The notes: a model not told the origin generated them from the sequence alone. 64,000 nucleotides of DNA from Roseivirga sp. UBA6052 (GCA_002427755.1 DIYO01000001.1:1331782-1395781); one strand, 5' to 3'; counted from the first letter of the stretch, positions 7,978 through 17,711 are shown. Program-made: numbers and translations.

Positions 7978-8345
7978 CTAAATCTTACAGTCTGTTGAAA
8001 TTTGGTAGGATCATCTCTTACTAAAACCAGGTAATAGCCTCGAGGAAAATTCTGCACATCTACCTTATACTTCCTTACACCATTGCGCTGTAAATTGATA
8101 GTCATTCTTGTTCCGATAATACTTCTGAACTCAATTTTGGGATTAACCAACTCTAAATGACTTAAATCTATATTCAGGAACTCAGTGGTTGGATTAGGAA
8201 ATACCTCGACTTTAACCTCATCGCCACCATTGGCAGAAACGCGCGCCAATCTGTTAGACTGCGCAGCAGCTGTAAACATGAGTAAGCCAAAAACGACTAT
8301 AAGACTCAGTTTTCTGGGTGATATGAAGTGGTTGAAGACTTCCAT
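7968..8345 (-). CDS. Small secreted protein consisting mainly of a T9SS type A sorting domain
   Basis: A 125-residue protein. Residues 1-29 form a signal peptide ending in AAAQ. Residues about 48-125 match the type A C-terminal sorting domain of type IX secretion: VFPNPTTEFLNID at the start, then the RGYYLVLV core and a final VRFSKK. Only about 18 residues lie between signal and sorting domain, so there is no separate passenger. It could be a stand-alone surface decoration, a competitor for the sortase, or the remnant of a larger cargo. The signal-peptide and sorting-domain calls are strong; the function is unknown. Confidence 0.8.
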   Translation of the reverse strand: MEVFNHFISPRKLSLIVVFGLLMFTAAAQSNRLARVSANGGDEVKVEVFPNPTTEFLNIDLSHLELVNPKIEFRSIIGTRMTINLQRNGVRKYKVDVQNFPRGYYLVLVRDDPTKFQQTVRFSKK

Positions 8346-8418
8346 TTAGATCTATAGACCCGTATAACAGGTGCAAGGTTTAGTTAAAACTACAATTTTT
8401 TCAAATAAATATTGTTAG

Positions 8419-9909
8419 TCAAACGTTAATAAACGCGTTTGGTAATTCATTAAGCAAATCTGATGCCATCAACGACAGTTTTCCGAGTTTTTTTTCAGCC
8501 ATGTCTCCAGCCAAACCGTGAAGCATTACTCCTGCTCTTGCTGCATCACCCGCAGATAACCCTTGAGCTAGCAATCCAGTAATAATTCCAGACAACACAT
8601 CTCCTGATCCGGCAGTAGCCATACCAGCATTTCCAGTTGTATTGAACACAACTTTACCATCAGGCATAGCAATGGCTGTATGTGCCCCTTTGAGTACAAT
8701 CACTATTTGCTTTTCCATCGCGACATCTCTCATTTTAGAAATCCTTTCTAGGCTATCTTTTGGCTCCGGAAACAATCGTTTAAACTCTCCCACATGCGGT
8801 GTAATAACCGCTCCACTTGGAATATTTTGATACCCCTTGTCCATTGTAGATATCAGGTTTAATGCATCTGCATCCAAGACCACGGGCACTCTAGCATTCC
8901 TCAATACTTGGCTTAACCAATTTCTAGTAGACTCATCTTGCCCAATTCCGGGCCCTATACAAATAGAATTCGTATGATCAGCTATTTCACCTTCACTAAT
9001 ACAATCAGTTGCTGAGTCTAAAGTAACCATGGCCTCAGGAAGTGATGTCTGTATAATTGTATTGGCAAAATATGGAATATGCATAGTTAGTAAGCCTGCT
9101 CCTGTTCTCAATACTGCCTTACCACACAAAAAGGCTGCGCCTATCTTTCCTAAACTTCCGGCAAACACTTGAACTCTTCCGAAATCTCCTTTATGCTGAA
9201 ACTTCTTTCTCTTAGGCAACAAAGCACCTAGATTCTCAAGACTTTGGTAGTAATAATAAGAAGACTGATTTTCTATAAACCCTTCGTTCAAACCTATTGG
9301 TAACACCTTCCAATTATTTGCATAACCACCAGTCTCAGGCAACATAAAAGCGAGTTTAGGCCTCTGAAAAGTCAGCGTCCATAAAGACTCAATAATCTGA
9401 CCACCAGAACTTAATTCGTCTGACATTAAGCCCGAAGGGACATCTATTGACACCACTGGTTTATCAGAAATATTAATTCTCCCAATACAGTCTCCGACTA
9501 AACCTTTAACTGGTCGGTTTAAACCCGAACCAAATATGGCATCTATGATAACATCGCATTCCGAGACTTTTAGATCTTGCAAAGCGTTGATAGTCATCAC
9601 CCTTTGATCAGAAATTCTATCAAAATTAATTTGACAGTCTCGAGACATGGTTTCGGAAAAGTGGATTAGACCAATCTGGACTTTGTATCCTTCATCAGAC
9701 AATATCCTTGCAACTGCTAGACCATCTCCTCCATTATTGCCCATTCCTGAGGCTACATAAACTTTAAGTTGTGGTGGATATAATGTCATAAACTCCTTTG
9801 CGAAGGCTAATGACGCGCGTTCCATTAAGTCTATCGAATCAATAGGCTCATTTTGAATGGTATAAAGATCAGCAGCACGGGTTTGCTCTGCAGAAATTAT
9901 TTTTTTCAT
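8419..9909 (-). CDS. nnr: Bifunctional NAD(P)H-hydrate epimerase / ADP-dependent dehydratase
   Basis: Metabolite-repair enzyme of 496 residues that restores damaged NADHX and NADPHX. The N-terminal YjeF_N epimerase half (about 1-215) has the loop GMGNNGGDGLAVAR and the segment DAIFGSGLNRPVKG. The C-terminal ribokinase-like dehydratase half (about 230-496) has KGDFGRVQVFAGS, GPGIGQD, DADALN, TPHVGEF and the catalytic AGSGDVLSGIITG. The fused order is the common bacterial arrangement. It overlaps the upstream helix-hairpin-helix gene by four bases (ATGA), so the two are co-translated. Confidence 0.95.
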   Translation of the reverse strand: MKKIISAEQTRAADLYTIQNEPIDSIDLMERASLAFAKEFMTLYPPQLKVYVASGMGNNGGDGLAVARILSDEGYKVQIGLIHFSETMSRDCQINFDRISDQRVMTINALQDLKVSECDVIIDAIFGSGLNRPVKGLVGDCIGRINISDKPVVSIDVPSGLMSDELSSGGQIIESLWTLTFQRPKLAFMLPETGGYANNWKVLPIGLNEGFIENQSSYYYYQSLENLGALLPKRKKFQHKGDFGRVQVFAGSLGKIGAAFLCGKAVLRTGAGLLTMHIPYFANTIIQTSLPEAMVTLDSATDCISEGEIADHTNSICIGPGIGQDESTRNWLSQVLRNARVPVVLDADALNLISTMDKGYQNIPSGAVITPHVGEFKRLFPEPKDSLERISKMRDVAMEKQIVIVLKGAHTAIAMPDGKVVFNTTGNAGMATAGSGDVLSGIITGLLAQGLSAGDAARAGVMLHGLAGDMAEKKLGKLSLMASDLLNELPNAFINV

Positions 9910-10835
9910 CTAAAATTCAGATATGGCAAAAGCTTTAATACCTCTAAACTATCGAAAGATTTAAGTCGAAATAAATCTTCCTTATTTCTGAATTTACCGT
10001 TTTTACTTTTTGTATTCAATATATCCTTGGTCTGCTCATATGAGATATAAGGATGTCTATTTAACTCTTTGAAACTAACTAAATTAATATTGATTTGCCT
10101 TAAGACGAGGGAATCGGACAAGCTGAAGTAAGGTGAAAAGACTTGGTATAAACTATCATTTATGCCATAAACTTCCTTTAGCTGGTCCAGACCGGTATAA
10201 CCACCAAGTAATTGCCTATACCCAACAATTCTCTTGGCATAAGAAGAACCAATACCTCTAATCTTTTTCAATTCAGTAGTATCGGCTTTCCCTATATCAA
10301 TGACCAAATACTCCGTCTCGGAATTAAGATCAATTTCATCAACCTTTTCTGCTTTTCCTGACGGCATTGATCTTTCCGTTTTAACCTCTTTTATCTCAAC
10401 TATTGCTTCGGGTAAATCAATGAAGTTTTCAATACTACGATAAAGAGAATCAGGGAATCCATAGATTTTAGTTAGATCCGATTTTGACTTAAATCTGCCT
10501 CCTGCTTTTCTATAGTTTTCTACCCTTCGAGCTAAGTAATTTGGGAATCCTAATCGCATCATATCTTCAATCAATATATCATTAGGATTAAAAATGAATG
10601 GATCAACCAACTTATTGCCTTCTGTCGTATCTTCGCGCAAAATTGAAATTGCGATAACATTTATCATGCTATCAAGCAGCCTTTCATCCTCTTCGAACGT
10701 ATTGTAATCAATACCAAAATAATTGCGATAGACAGTCGGAGTAAAAAGGAGAAAAATGGTTAACACAAACAGAAATAGTGATCCATTTATTTCGGTTTTT
10801 GAAAAACGAAAAAGGCTTTTTAAATGTTTGAGCAA
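9906..10835 (-). CDS. Membrane-anchored helix-hairpin-helix protein (ComEA-like)
   Basis: A 309-residue protein with one N-terminal membrane segment (GSLFLFVLTIFLLFTPTVY, about 18-36) and several helix-hairpin-helix units after it: GFPNYLARRVENYRKAGGRF, IRGIGSSYAKRIVGYRQLLG and a third around YISYEQTKDILNTKSKNGKF. Such units bind DNA non-specifically, and ComEA uses them for DNA uptake outside the inner membrane. The architecture suggests an extracytoplasmic DNA-binding protein; a DNA uptake role is inference. The start codon is TTG; no ATG occurs before the membrane segment. Confidence 0.75.
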   Translation of the reverse strand: MLKHLKSLFRFSKTEINGSLFLFVLTIFLLFTPTVYRNYFGIDYNTFEEDERLLDSMINVIAISILREDTTEGNKLVDPFIFNPNDILIEDMMRLGFPNYLARRVENYRKAGGRFKSKSDLTKIYGFPDSLYRSIENFIDLPEAIVEIKEVKTERSMPSGKAEKVDEIDLNSETEYLVIDIGKADTTELKKIRGIGSSYAKRIVGYRQLLGGYTGLDQLKEVYGINDSLYQVFSPYFSLSDSLVLRQININLVSFKELNRHPYISYEQTKDILNTKSKNGKFRNKEDLFRLKSFDSLEVLKLLPYLNFR

Positions 10836-10997
10836 TTGAAATAAGAAAGTGTGTGTAAAGAATAAGTATTAATATAACTATTTCTGTTATTTTTTAATTT
10901 ATTCTAATACAATAGAACACTAGCCTATATTTATCAATAATGAATCTAAATAAGGGTTAGCTGATTTATATCACTTTTTTACTGAAAAGGTAGGGTT

Positions 10998-11005
10998 TAT
11001 TTTTG
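10998..11005 (+). promoter_or_regulatory. -7 box (TATTTTTG) upstream of hemA
   Basis: Matches TAnnTTTG 29 bases before the hemA ATG, within the 199-base divergent region shared with the helix-hairpin-helix gene. No good -33 element was found. Confidence 0.4.
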
Positions 11006-11034
11006 CTATCAGTATTTAGCAGTAAAAGCATTAG

Positions 11035-12294
11035 ATGCAGAAGAATTTTAAGTTCATAGGTCTTTCATACAAGCAGGCACCAGTAGAGGTAAGAGAATTA
11101 CTTTCTTTAGGAGAAGCCGATGTGGATGAATTGTTGCGATCAATAAATGACACACTCAATCCAAGTGAGTTATTTATTGTATCAACCTGCAATCGAACTG
11201 AAATTTATTATGCTTCTGAGACTTCTTTGGCTAAAGAGATCATCGGTCTTTTAGCCATTAATAGAGGTTTAAGTAAATCCGAAAACTTCTACCAATACTT
11301 TGACATTAAAGAAGATTGGAAAGAAGCAACTACACAGCTTTTTAGAGTAGCCCTAGGACTTGAAGCGCAAGTTATTGGTGATCTTCAAATCATCAATCAG
11401 ATTAAGAGAGCTTATCAGCAAGCAGCAGACCTTGACACGATTGGGCCATTCCTACATAGAGTGCTACATACCATTTTCTACACTAATAAAAGAGTGGTTC
11501 AAGAAACCGCATTTAGAGATGGTGCAGCCAGTGTATCGTATGCAACTGCTGAAATGGTAAATACTTTTGCCGAATCTTTCCAAAACCCTAAGGCCTTGCT
11601 AATCGGTTTAGGAGAAATTGGCATCGATGTGGCCAAGCATTTAGCAGGAGGAAATATTGAATTATCAGTATCTAACAGAAGCAGAGATAAAGCTGATTTC
11701 TTAGTGAACGATTTCGATGTTAATCGAATTGATTTCGAAAATCTTAAAAACAGATTGAATGATTTCGATTTGATTATTTCAAGCATCCCTGTTAAAGATT
11801 TCCTTCAAGTAGGTGATTTCAATCCTAATCACACCGGCATTCAGTTTTTGTTCGATCTTTCAATGCCACGCTCAATTGAGCCTGAGCTCTCCGAGTTGAA
11901 TACAATACAACTCTTCAATATTGACGAGATCAATAATAAAGCATCTAAGGCTGTTGAAAAGAGAATTAAAGCCATTCCACAAGTTGAAGACATCATGAAC
12001 GAAGCTCTTTCAGATGTATTCAATTGGACACAAGAAATGGAGGTCTCTCCTACTATTAAAAAGCTCAAATCAGCTTTAGAAGATATTAGACAGGAAGAGA
12101 TTAAAAAACATCTCAAAAATGCCGACCCTGAATTAGAAGCCTTTGCTGAAAAATTCTCGAAGAGTATAACTCAAAAGATTATGAAATTGCCAGTGCTTCA
12201 ACTTAAAGCAGCTTGTAAAAGAGGTGAAGCAGATACTCTGATAGACGTATTGAATGACCTTTTCAATCTTGAAGAGCAAAAAGTTGAGAAGTAA
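11035..12294 (+). CDS. hemA: Glutamyl-tRNA reductase
   Basis: Catalyses NADPH-dependent reduction of glutamyl-tRNA to glutamate-1-semialdehyde, the first committed step of C5 tetrapyrrole synthesis. The 419 residues comprise a catalytic domain with the nucleophile Cys52 in STCNRTEIYY, the LGLEAQVIGDLQI segment, an NADPH-binding domain (ALLIGLGEIGIDVAKHL, about 187-203) and a C-terminal dimerisation domain with LKAACKRGE. hemL, hemB and other pathway genes are not next to it here. It starts at an ATG with the usual FKFIGLSYKQAPVEVRE opening. Confidence 0.96.
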   Translation: MQKNFKFIGLSYKQAPVEVRELLSLGEADVDELLRSINDTLNPSELFIVSTCNRTEIYYASETSLAKEIIGLLAINRGLSKSENFYQYFDIKEDWKEATTQLFRVALGLEAQVIGDLQIINQIKRAYQQAADLDTIGPFLHRVLHTIFYTNKRVVQETAFRDGAASVSYATAEMVNTFAESFQNPKALLIGLGEIGIDVAKHLAGGNIELSVSNRSRDKADFLVNDFDVNRIDFENLKNRLNDFDLIISSIPVKDFLQVGDFNPNHTGIQFLFDLSMPRSIEPELSELNTIQLFNIDEINNKASKAVEKRIKAIPQVEDIMNEALSDVFNWTQEMEVSPTIKKLKSALEDIRQEEIKKHLKNADPELEAFAEKFSKSITQKIMKLPVLQLKAACKRGEADTLIDVLNDLFNLEEQKVEK

Positions 12295-12367
12295 ACGCTC
12301 ATCAGAATTAACTACATAATCATTATCAATCTTTCTTAGTTTCACGTTTTCGTTTAGAAAACAATTC

Positions 12368-14572
12368 ATGCTAAACAGATTCTATTTCATTCTTCTACTC
12401 TTAATTGGCCAATATTCATTCGCCAATGAATATCAGGTAGTAAAAGAAAATGGAAAGTTTGGCTTAAAAAACACAACCACAAACGAATGGTCGATACCAC
12501 CCAATTTTGAAGCACTAGGCTGGTCAAATGGCTCTGACAAAGTTGAAGCAGAGCTTATTGGGGCTAAATTGAACGAAAAATGGGCATTACTTACTATTTC
12601 AGGAAGCAAAGTAACCCAACATGAGTTTGCACAGCTCACCCCTTTTGTAAGGGAAACCTTTATAGCAGCTAAGAGAGAAAACTACTCCATCAGGCTTAAG
12701 TATGGATTAATCAACAACAAGGGAAAATCTGTAGTCGCTTTTGATCATGAGAGACTTGAAATTGCTAATGGTAAACTCATTGCTACAAAGGGAATTGGCA
12801 ATAGTCAAAGAACCGGTCTCCTCAATTATTTAGGAAAGACTTTACTTCCTTTTGAGTATTCAAATATCAAACTTCTATCACCTTATCGATTAGAGGTAAC
12901 TAATTTAGAGAATAGAGCCGCTCTGTTCTCAATTGAAGGTATAGCCCAAAGCGCTTTTGACTATGAGAAAATCAAAACCTATCAAGTAGGCTATTTTGAG
13001 GTTCTATATTATGGAAGAAGAGGCCTTATTAACGACAGAGGCGATCTCATTATACCTCCACTATATAAAGAATTTGACTTTTCGAATGGAGTCGCAAATG
13101 GATTACCATTTACTCAATGGGATGCTTACGAAGACTCTAAATTCATAAGATCTTATTTTTTTGATGAGATTTTCGAAATAGCTGACAATAGATTTTCAGT
13201 GAACTCATCCAAAATCGCGGCTATTATTGACTCAGAAGATCAGTACCTTTTTACTCGAGAGAATCAAAAGATAATCGAATCTCAAAATGCCCTTTCGATT
13301 ATAGAGAATTCAGAAAATGGCTATCAAGGAATAATCACAGACCAAGGAAGATTGCTACTTAACATCAATTACGATAGCATCTGCTTTTCCAAACACTACA
13401 TAGCTGCCTCAATTGATAAATCAGGAATTAACAATTGGCAGTTGTTTGACTTTAATGGGAAGCAATTAAATGCACTGAGCTACCAATCTATAAGCCCTTA
13501 TGGCAACGGTTTTATGGCCAGCCGAAAAGGGAAATTCGGAATATTGAATAAGTATGGAGAAGAAGCGAGTCCATTTCTCTATGATCATATTGAGAAACAA
13601 AAAAACGGACTTTCAATAGTAACCTATCAAGGTAGAAAGGGTGTAATAGATCAAAAGGGTCATTGGGTTATTACTCCCTACAACGATAGCATCTCTATTG
13701 GGAAACGTAGAATATTTATTGAGCAAGGGTCTCAGTTTAAAATAGCCGAATTCAATGGACATGTAGCCCTCAAAACCTATGATACTCTGGACTTACTTCC
13801 TAGAGGTTATTCGCTAAAATATGAAGAAGGTAAAGCATTATATAGCTTTAGTAACGAAAGGCTACTAGAACCATACTATGATGCTATTTATGAGATCAAT
13901 GATAATCTGTATGTACTTTACAGAGATGACAGAATCTTCTTTTATCGCCCTTCCAATAAGGCCGACTTTGAATTAGATTCTGAAATTTCGAGAATCCTGA
14001 ACTACTCTGAAGGCTATATCAAAATAGAAAAGGACGGACAATTTGGGTTTGTTGATGAATTAGGAAAACTAAGAATAGCCAATAGGTACCAAGAAGCTCA
14101 AGATTTTTCAGAAGGTTTTGCGGCTGTTAAACTGATTGGTAACTGGGGCTATATTGATAAATCTGAGAACCTAATCATCCAACCAAGCTTTGAAGAAGCT
14201 CAACCGTTTTTTAATAGACTTGCCATTGTCAAACAGGGAAGTTATTACGGACTTATTGCACCCAACACAGAACTAGTCTTGAATACTATCTATGATCGCA
14301 TCCTTAGGTTTAATGATTATATGACGGTAGAATCGGATGGGCTTTTGGGTCTTGTAGATTCTGACGGAAATCTTATCAAGGATTGTCAGTATGATGAGAT
14401 AGCGCCTTTATCTACAGACATCTTTCAAGTTAGAAAAGGAGATAAGTATGGTGTAATAGATATAAAAGGTTCTGACCTAGTTCCTATAAACTATAGTAAA
14501 ATAAAGATGTACGGCTCGAAATTCTATGGGGCATTATTCACGGATTGGGAACCCATTCGCCTAGCAAAATAA
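12368..14572 (+). CDS. Secreted WG-repeat protein
   Basis: A 734-residue exported protein. The signal peptide is residues 1-19 (FYFILLLLIGQYSFA). The rest is built of WG-type repeats of about 35-50 residues with the pattern aromatic-G-(L/V/I)-I-(D/N)-x2-G-x3-(I/L)-x-P-x-Y-(D/E). Clear copies are GLINDRGDLIIPPLYKEFD, GVIDQKGHWVITPYND, WGYIDKSENLIIQPSFEEA, GLVDSDGNLI and YGVIDIKGSDLVPINY. These repeats form beta-rich modules of unknown partner. The repeats are degenerate in the first half. It stands alone, 73 bases after hemA, with its own terminator. Confidence 0.85.
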   Translation: MLNRFYFILLLLIGQYSFANEYQVVKENGKFGLKNTTTNEWSIPPNFEALGWSNGSDKVEAELIGAKLNEKWALLTISGSKVTQHEFAQLTPFVRETFIAAKRENYSIRLKYGLINNKGKSVVAFDHERLEIANGKLIATKGIGNSQRTGLLNYLGKTLLPFEYSNIKLLSPYRLEVTNLENRAALFSIEGIAQSAFDYEKIKTYQVGYFEVLYYGRRGLINDRGDLIIPPLYKEFDFSNGVANGLPFTQWDAYEDSKFIRSYFFDEIFEIADNRFSVNSSKIAAIIDSEDQYLFTRENQKIIESQNALSIIENSENGYQGIITDQGRLLLNINYDSICFSKHYIAASIDKSGINNWQLFDFNGKQLNALSYQSISPYGNGFMASRKGKFGILNKYGEEASPFLYDHIEKQKNGLSIVTYQGRKGVIDQKGHWVITPYNDSISIGKRRIFIEQGSQFKIAEFNGHVALKTYDTLDLLPRGYSLKYEEGKALYSFSNERLLEPYYDAIYEINDNLYVLYRDDRIFFYRPSNKADFELDSEISRILNYSEGYIKIEKDGQFGFVDELGKLRIANRYQEAQDFSEGFAAVKLIGNWGYIDKSENLIIQPSFEEAQPFFNRLAIVKQGSYYGLIAPNTELVLNTIYDRILRFNDYMTVESDGLLGLVDSDGNLIKDCQYDEIAPLSTDIFQVRKGDKYGVIDIKGSDLVPINYSKIKMYGSKFYGALFTDWEPIRLAK

Positions 14573-14602
14573 AAGCCCAACCCTAAAAGAGTTGAGCTTT
14601 TT
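14572..14602. terminator. Bidirectional terminator between the WG-repeat gene and floA
   Basis: AAAGCCCAAC (14572-14581) pairs with GTTGAGCTTT (14591-14600) with one mismatch. On the plus strand only a short T-run follows; on the minus strand the hairpin is followed by TTTTATTTT, so it should end the floA transcript well too. Confidence 0.7.
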
Positions 14603-14621
14603 AATTCAGTCTGATCAGGAA

Positions 14622-15626
14622 TTACGATTCCCCATCATTCTTTTTCTTTCTTTTTGAAGTTGCCTTTTGTTCCGGACTGGCAATTGACTCTCGCATTTGG
14701 GTATCTGCTTGGATGTTATCCATCTTGTAATAATCCATAATACCGAGATTTCCTGTTCTAAATGCTTCAGCAACTGCTTTAGGCACTTCTGCTTCAGCCT
14801 CTATTACTTTAGCACGTGCTTCTTGAGATTTGGCTTTCATCTCTTGTTCTTGAGCTACAGCCATAGCCCTTCTTTCTTCCGCTTTTGCTTCAGCCACTTT
14901 TAAATCGGCTTGCGCCTGATCGGTTTGAAGCGTAGCTCCAATATTCACTCCTACATCCACATCGGCAATATCGATGGAAAGAATCTCGAATGCTGTTCCT
15001 GCATCCAATCCTCTTTGCAGCACCAGTTTCGAGATTTTATCAGGATTCTCTAATACTGCTTTGTGTGTTTCAGCCGAACCGATAGAAGTAACAATACCTT
15101 CACCGACTCTTGCCAGAATGGTGTCTTCCCCTGCCCCACCCACTAATTGCTGGATATTAGCTCTAACAGTAACCCTGGCTACAGCAATTAACTGAATACC
15201 ATCAGCCGCAACAGCTGCCACTTTAGGGGTAGTAATCACCTTAGGATTTACAGAAATCTGAACGGCTTGAAATACATCCCTACCTGCCAGATCAATTGCA
15301 GTGGCTTGCTTAAATTCTAGACTAATATTCGCTTTATCTGCTGAAATGAGTGCCTTAATAACTGTTGGTACATTACCACCTGCTAAATAGTGAGTCTCCA
15401 AATCCGTTGTCGTCAAATTCAGGCCTGCTTTGGTTGCCGTAATCATAGCATCCACTACAATTCTTGGCGGAACCTTTCTAATTCTCATGAAAACCAGCTC
15501 CAATAAGCCTACTCTCACATTAGAAAACTGTGCTGTAATCCAGAGATTAACTGGCACGAAGTATAGAAATACGAACAGTAAAATTATACCGGCTACAACC
15601 GATATCAGTAAGGTATATTCTCCCAT
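14622..15626 (-). CDS. floA: Flotillin-like membrane scaffold protein FloA
   Basis: A 334-residue flotillin-like protein that organises membrane microdomains. One N-terminal hydrophobic segment (LLISVVAGIILLFVFLYFVP) is followed by the PHB/SPFH-like domain with the family hallmark KVPPRIVVDAMITATKAG. Then comes an alanine/glutamate-rich coiled coil (AEAKAEERRAMAVAQEQEMKA, about 240-300). The tail is basic (TSKRKKKNDG). The length is typical. It lies three bases after the nfeD-like gene; this NfeD plus flotillin pairing is conserved in many bacteria. Confidence 0.95.
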   Translation of the reverse strand: MGEYTLLISVVAGIILLFVFLYFVPVNLWITAQFSNVRVGLLELVFMRIRKVPPRIVVDAMITATKAGLNLTTTDLETHYLAGGNVPTVIKALISADKANISLEFKQATAIDLAGRDVFQAVQISVNPKVITTPKVAAVAADGIQLIAVARVTVRANIQQLVGGAGEDTILARVGEGIVTSIGSAETHKAVLENPDKISKLVLQRGLDAGTAFEILSIDIADVDVGVNIGATLQTDQAQADLKVAEAKAEERRAMAVAQEQEMKAKSQEARAKVIEAEAEVPKAVAEAFRTGNLGIMDYYKMDNIQADTQMRESIASPEQKATSKRKKKNDGES

Positions 15627-15629
15627 TTC

Positions 15630-16103
15630 TTAGGTGTTAATTGATTCAACTATGATTTTATTATTGGTGAGTCGGACAATCTTAATTTCTGACCCTGAAT
15701 CTATTAGATGACCATGAGAAGTCACCTCATATGTTTTATTATTAAATTCTGCTTTACCAATTGGCTTTAAGTCTGAAACTGCAAGCCCTCTCATTTCTAT
15801 TTGCAATCCCTCTGTATACTTAGGATTTACTTTGGCGGTATTCTGTGTTTTCAATGAAAACCGATCCCAAGTCCTTGCTTTAAAACTATACACCAATGCG
15901 CCAACAGTCATAACTAAAGAACCAAACAAAACACCCGAACCGGCTGCAGTACCGTGCTGCTCATATGCGATATATATTCCTATTCCAGCCAATACTAGAC
16001 CCACCAACCCTAATATAGTTGTGCCTGGAACAAATATGAGTTCTAGATAAATAAGTACAAGTCCAACAAGGACTAATAAGATAATGGCTAACCAACCGTC
16101 CAT
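15630..16103 (-). CDS. NfeD-like membrane protein (short form)
   Basis: A 157-residue protein with about three membrane segments in the first 70 residues (WLAIILLVLVGLVLIYLELI onward) and a C-terminal OB-fold NfeD domain with GLAVSDLKPIGKAEFNNKTYEV. It lacks the N-terminal ClpP-like protease of long NfeD proteins, so it is the short form that partners flotillins. It is co-transcribed with floA and perhaps with proS 43 bases upstream. Confidence 0.88.
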   Translation of the reverse strand: MDGWLAIILLVLVGLVLIYLELIFVPGTTILGLVGLVLAGIGIYIAYEQHGTAAGSGVLFGSLVMTVGALVYSFKARTWDRFSLKTQNTAKVNPKYTEGLQIEMRGLAVSDLKPIGKAEFNNKTYEVTSHGHLIDSGSEIKIVRLTNNKIIVESINT

Positions 16104-16146
16104 AAGTTTTCAGTTAGTTCAATATACCAAGAAAATCGAATGCTAA

Positions 16147-17625
16147 TTAATAAGCTTTAGCAAAAAGCACTCTTCGCTGAGAAGGTTTTCCTGAGAAGAT
16201 ACAAGTACCTTCTTCGTCCTTAGCGTCAATAGGTATACAACGGATTGTAGCTTTTGTTTCTTCTTTAATTTTCTCCTCGGTTTCAGCAGTGCCGTCCCAA
16301 TGTGCAGATACAAATCCACCTTGGTTTTCTAATATAGATTTAAAGTCTTCGTAAGTATCTGCAGTCCTTGTATTCTCTGCTCTAAAGTCGAATGCCTGCT
16401 TGTAAATATTATCCTGAATATCATTTAAGAGCTCTTGAACTTTAGTCAATAGATCACCATCCAAACTAAAGGTCTCTTTCACCCCAGTATCTCTTCTAGC
16501 AATCTCTACCGAATTGTTCTCCATGTCTTTAGGGCCAATTGCAAATCTTACAGGAACACCTTTTAATTCCCACTCTGCAAATTTAAACCCTGGTTTATAG
16601 GTATCTCGATCATCGAGCTTTACTGTAATTCCAGCTGCCTTCAAAGGCTTAATTAATTCATTCACCTTATCCCGAATAGCATTGAGTTGTTCCTCTCCTT
16701 TATAAATAGGAACGATTACTACTTGAATAGGAGCCAATTTAGGAGGCAACACTAAACCCTGATCATCAGAGTGAGCCATAATTAACGCCCCCATTAGACG
16801 TGTACTAACACCCCATGAAGTACCCCAAACGAAATCCTGCTTACCCTCTTTTGAAGTGAATTTGACATCAAATGCTTTAGCAAAATTTTGTCCCAAGAAG
16901 TGAGAAGTACCAGCCTGTAAGGCTTTACCGTCTTGCATCAAGGCTTCAATACAATAGGTCTCAAGGGCCCCAGCAAACCGCTCACTTTCTGTTTTGACAC
17001 CTTTAACCACAGGTACTGCCATAAACTCTTCAGCAAATTGAGCATAGACATTCATCATTTGAATTGACTCATCTATAGCCTCTTGCTTTGTGGCGTGAGC
17101 AGTGTGCCCTTCTTGCCACAAGAACTCTGCAGTTCTTAAAAAGAGTCTAGTTCTCATCTCCCAACGGACAACATTAGCCCATTGGTTGACTAATATTGGC
17201 AAGTCTCTGTAAGACTGTATCCAGTTCTTATAGGTATTCCATATCACAGTTTCTGAAGTAGGTCTTACGATTAGCTCTTCTTCTAACTGTGCGTCCGGAT
17301 CTACTACTACCCCCTGACCGTCAGGATCATTCTTTAATCTGTAGTGAGTCACTACAGCACACTCTTTGGCAAAGCCCTCCACATGATCGGCTTCTTTGCT
17401 CAAGTAAGATTTGGGAATGAATAAAGGAAAGTATGCATTGGTATGACCTGTTTCTTTAAACATTCTGTCGATCTCTGCCTGCATTTTCTCCCAAATGGAA
17501 AATCCGTATGGCTTTATTACCATACAGCCTCTTACTGGTGAGTTTTCTGCTAAGTCAGCTTTTTTCACCAATTCGTTATACCATAATGAATAGTCTTCGC
17601 TTCTTTTTGGTAATCCTTTACTCAT
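16147..17625 (-). CDS. proS: Proline--tRNA ligase (short form without editing insertion)
   Basis: Class IIa synthetase of 492 residues that charges tRNA-Pro. Motif 2 is in WANVVRWEMRTRLFLRTAEF, with the RPTSE substrate loop before it. The anticodon-binding domain follows (VVIVPIYKGEEQ). A C-terminal zinc-like domain ends in KAY. The ~490-residue length, absence of the INS editing domain and C-terminal extension mark the archaeal/eukaryote-like ProRS type found in several bacterial groups. The ATG is 52 bases from a good promoter box. Confidence 0.96.
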   Translation of the reverse strand: MSKGLPKRSEDYSLWYNELVKKADLAENSPVRGCMVIKPYGFSIWEKMQAEIDRMFKETGHTNAYFPLFIPKSYLSKEADHVEGFAKECAVVTHYRLKNDPDGQGVVVDPDAQLEEELIVRPTSETVIWNTYKNWIQSYRDLPILVNQWANVVRWEMRTRLFLRTAEFLWQEGHTAHATKQEAIDESIQMMNVYAQFAEEFMAVPVVKGVKTESERFAGALETYCIEALMQDGKALQAGTSHFLGQNFAKAFDVKFTSKEGKQDFVWGTSWGVSTRLMGALIMAHSDDQGLVLPPKLAPIQVVIVPIYKGEEQLNAIRDKVNELIKPLKAAGITVKLDDRDTYKPGFKFAEWELKGVPVRFAIGPKDMENNSVEIARRDTGVKETFSLDGDLLTKVQELLNDIQDNIYKQAFDFRAENTRTADTYEDFKSILENQGGFVSAHWDGTAETEEKIKEETKATIRCIPIDAKDEEGTCIFSGKPSQRRVLFAKAY

Positions 17626-17676
17626 GCTCGTCTTTTGGTATGATACTTGCTCTTTTTAGAGCGTGAAATTATCCGA

Positions 17677-17711
17677 CAAATATAAAGTTTTCGGGTGTTT
17701 TCCCGACCAAA
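17677..17711 (-). promoter_or_regulatory. Promoter of proS (-33 TTTG, -7 TATATTTG)
   Basis: On the minus strand TTTG (17711-17708) is followed after 23 bases by TATATTTG (17684-17677), fitting the Bacteroidota TTTG/TAnnTTTG architecture at the long end of the accepted spacing. The spacer contains a small CGGG/CCCG inverted repeat. Confidence 0.55.
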
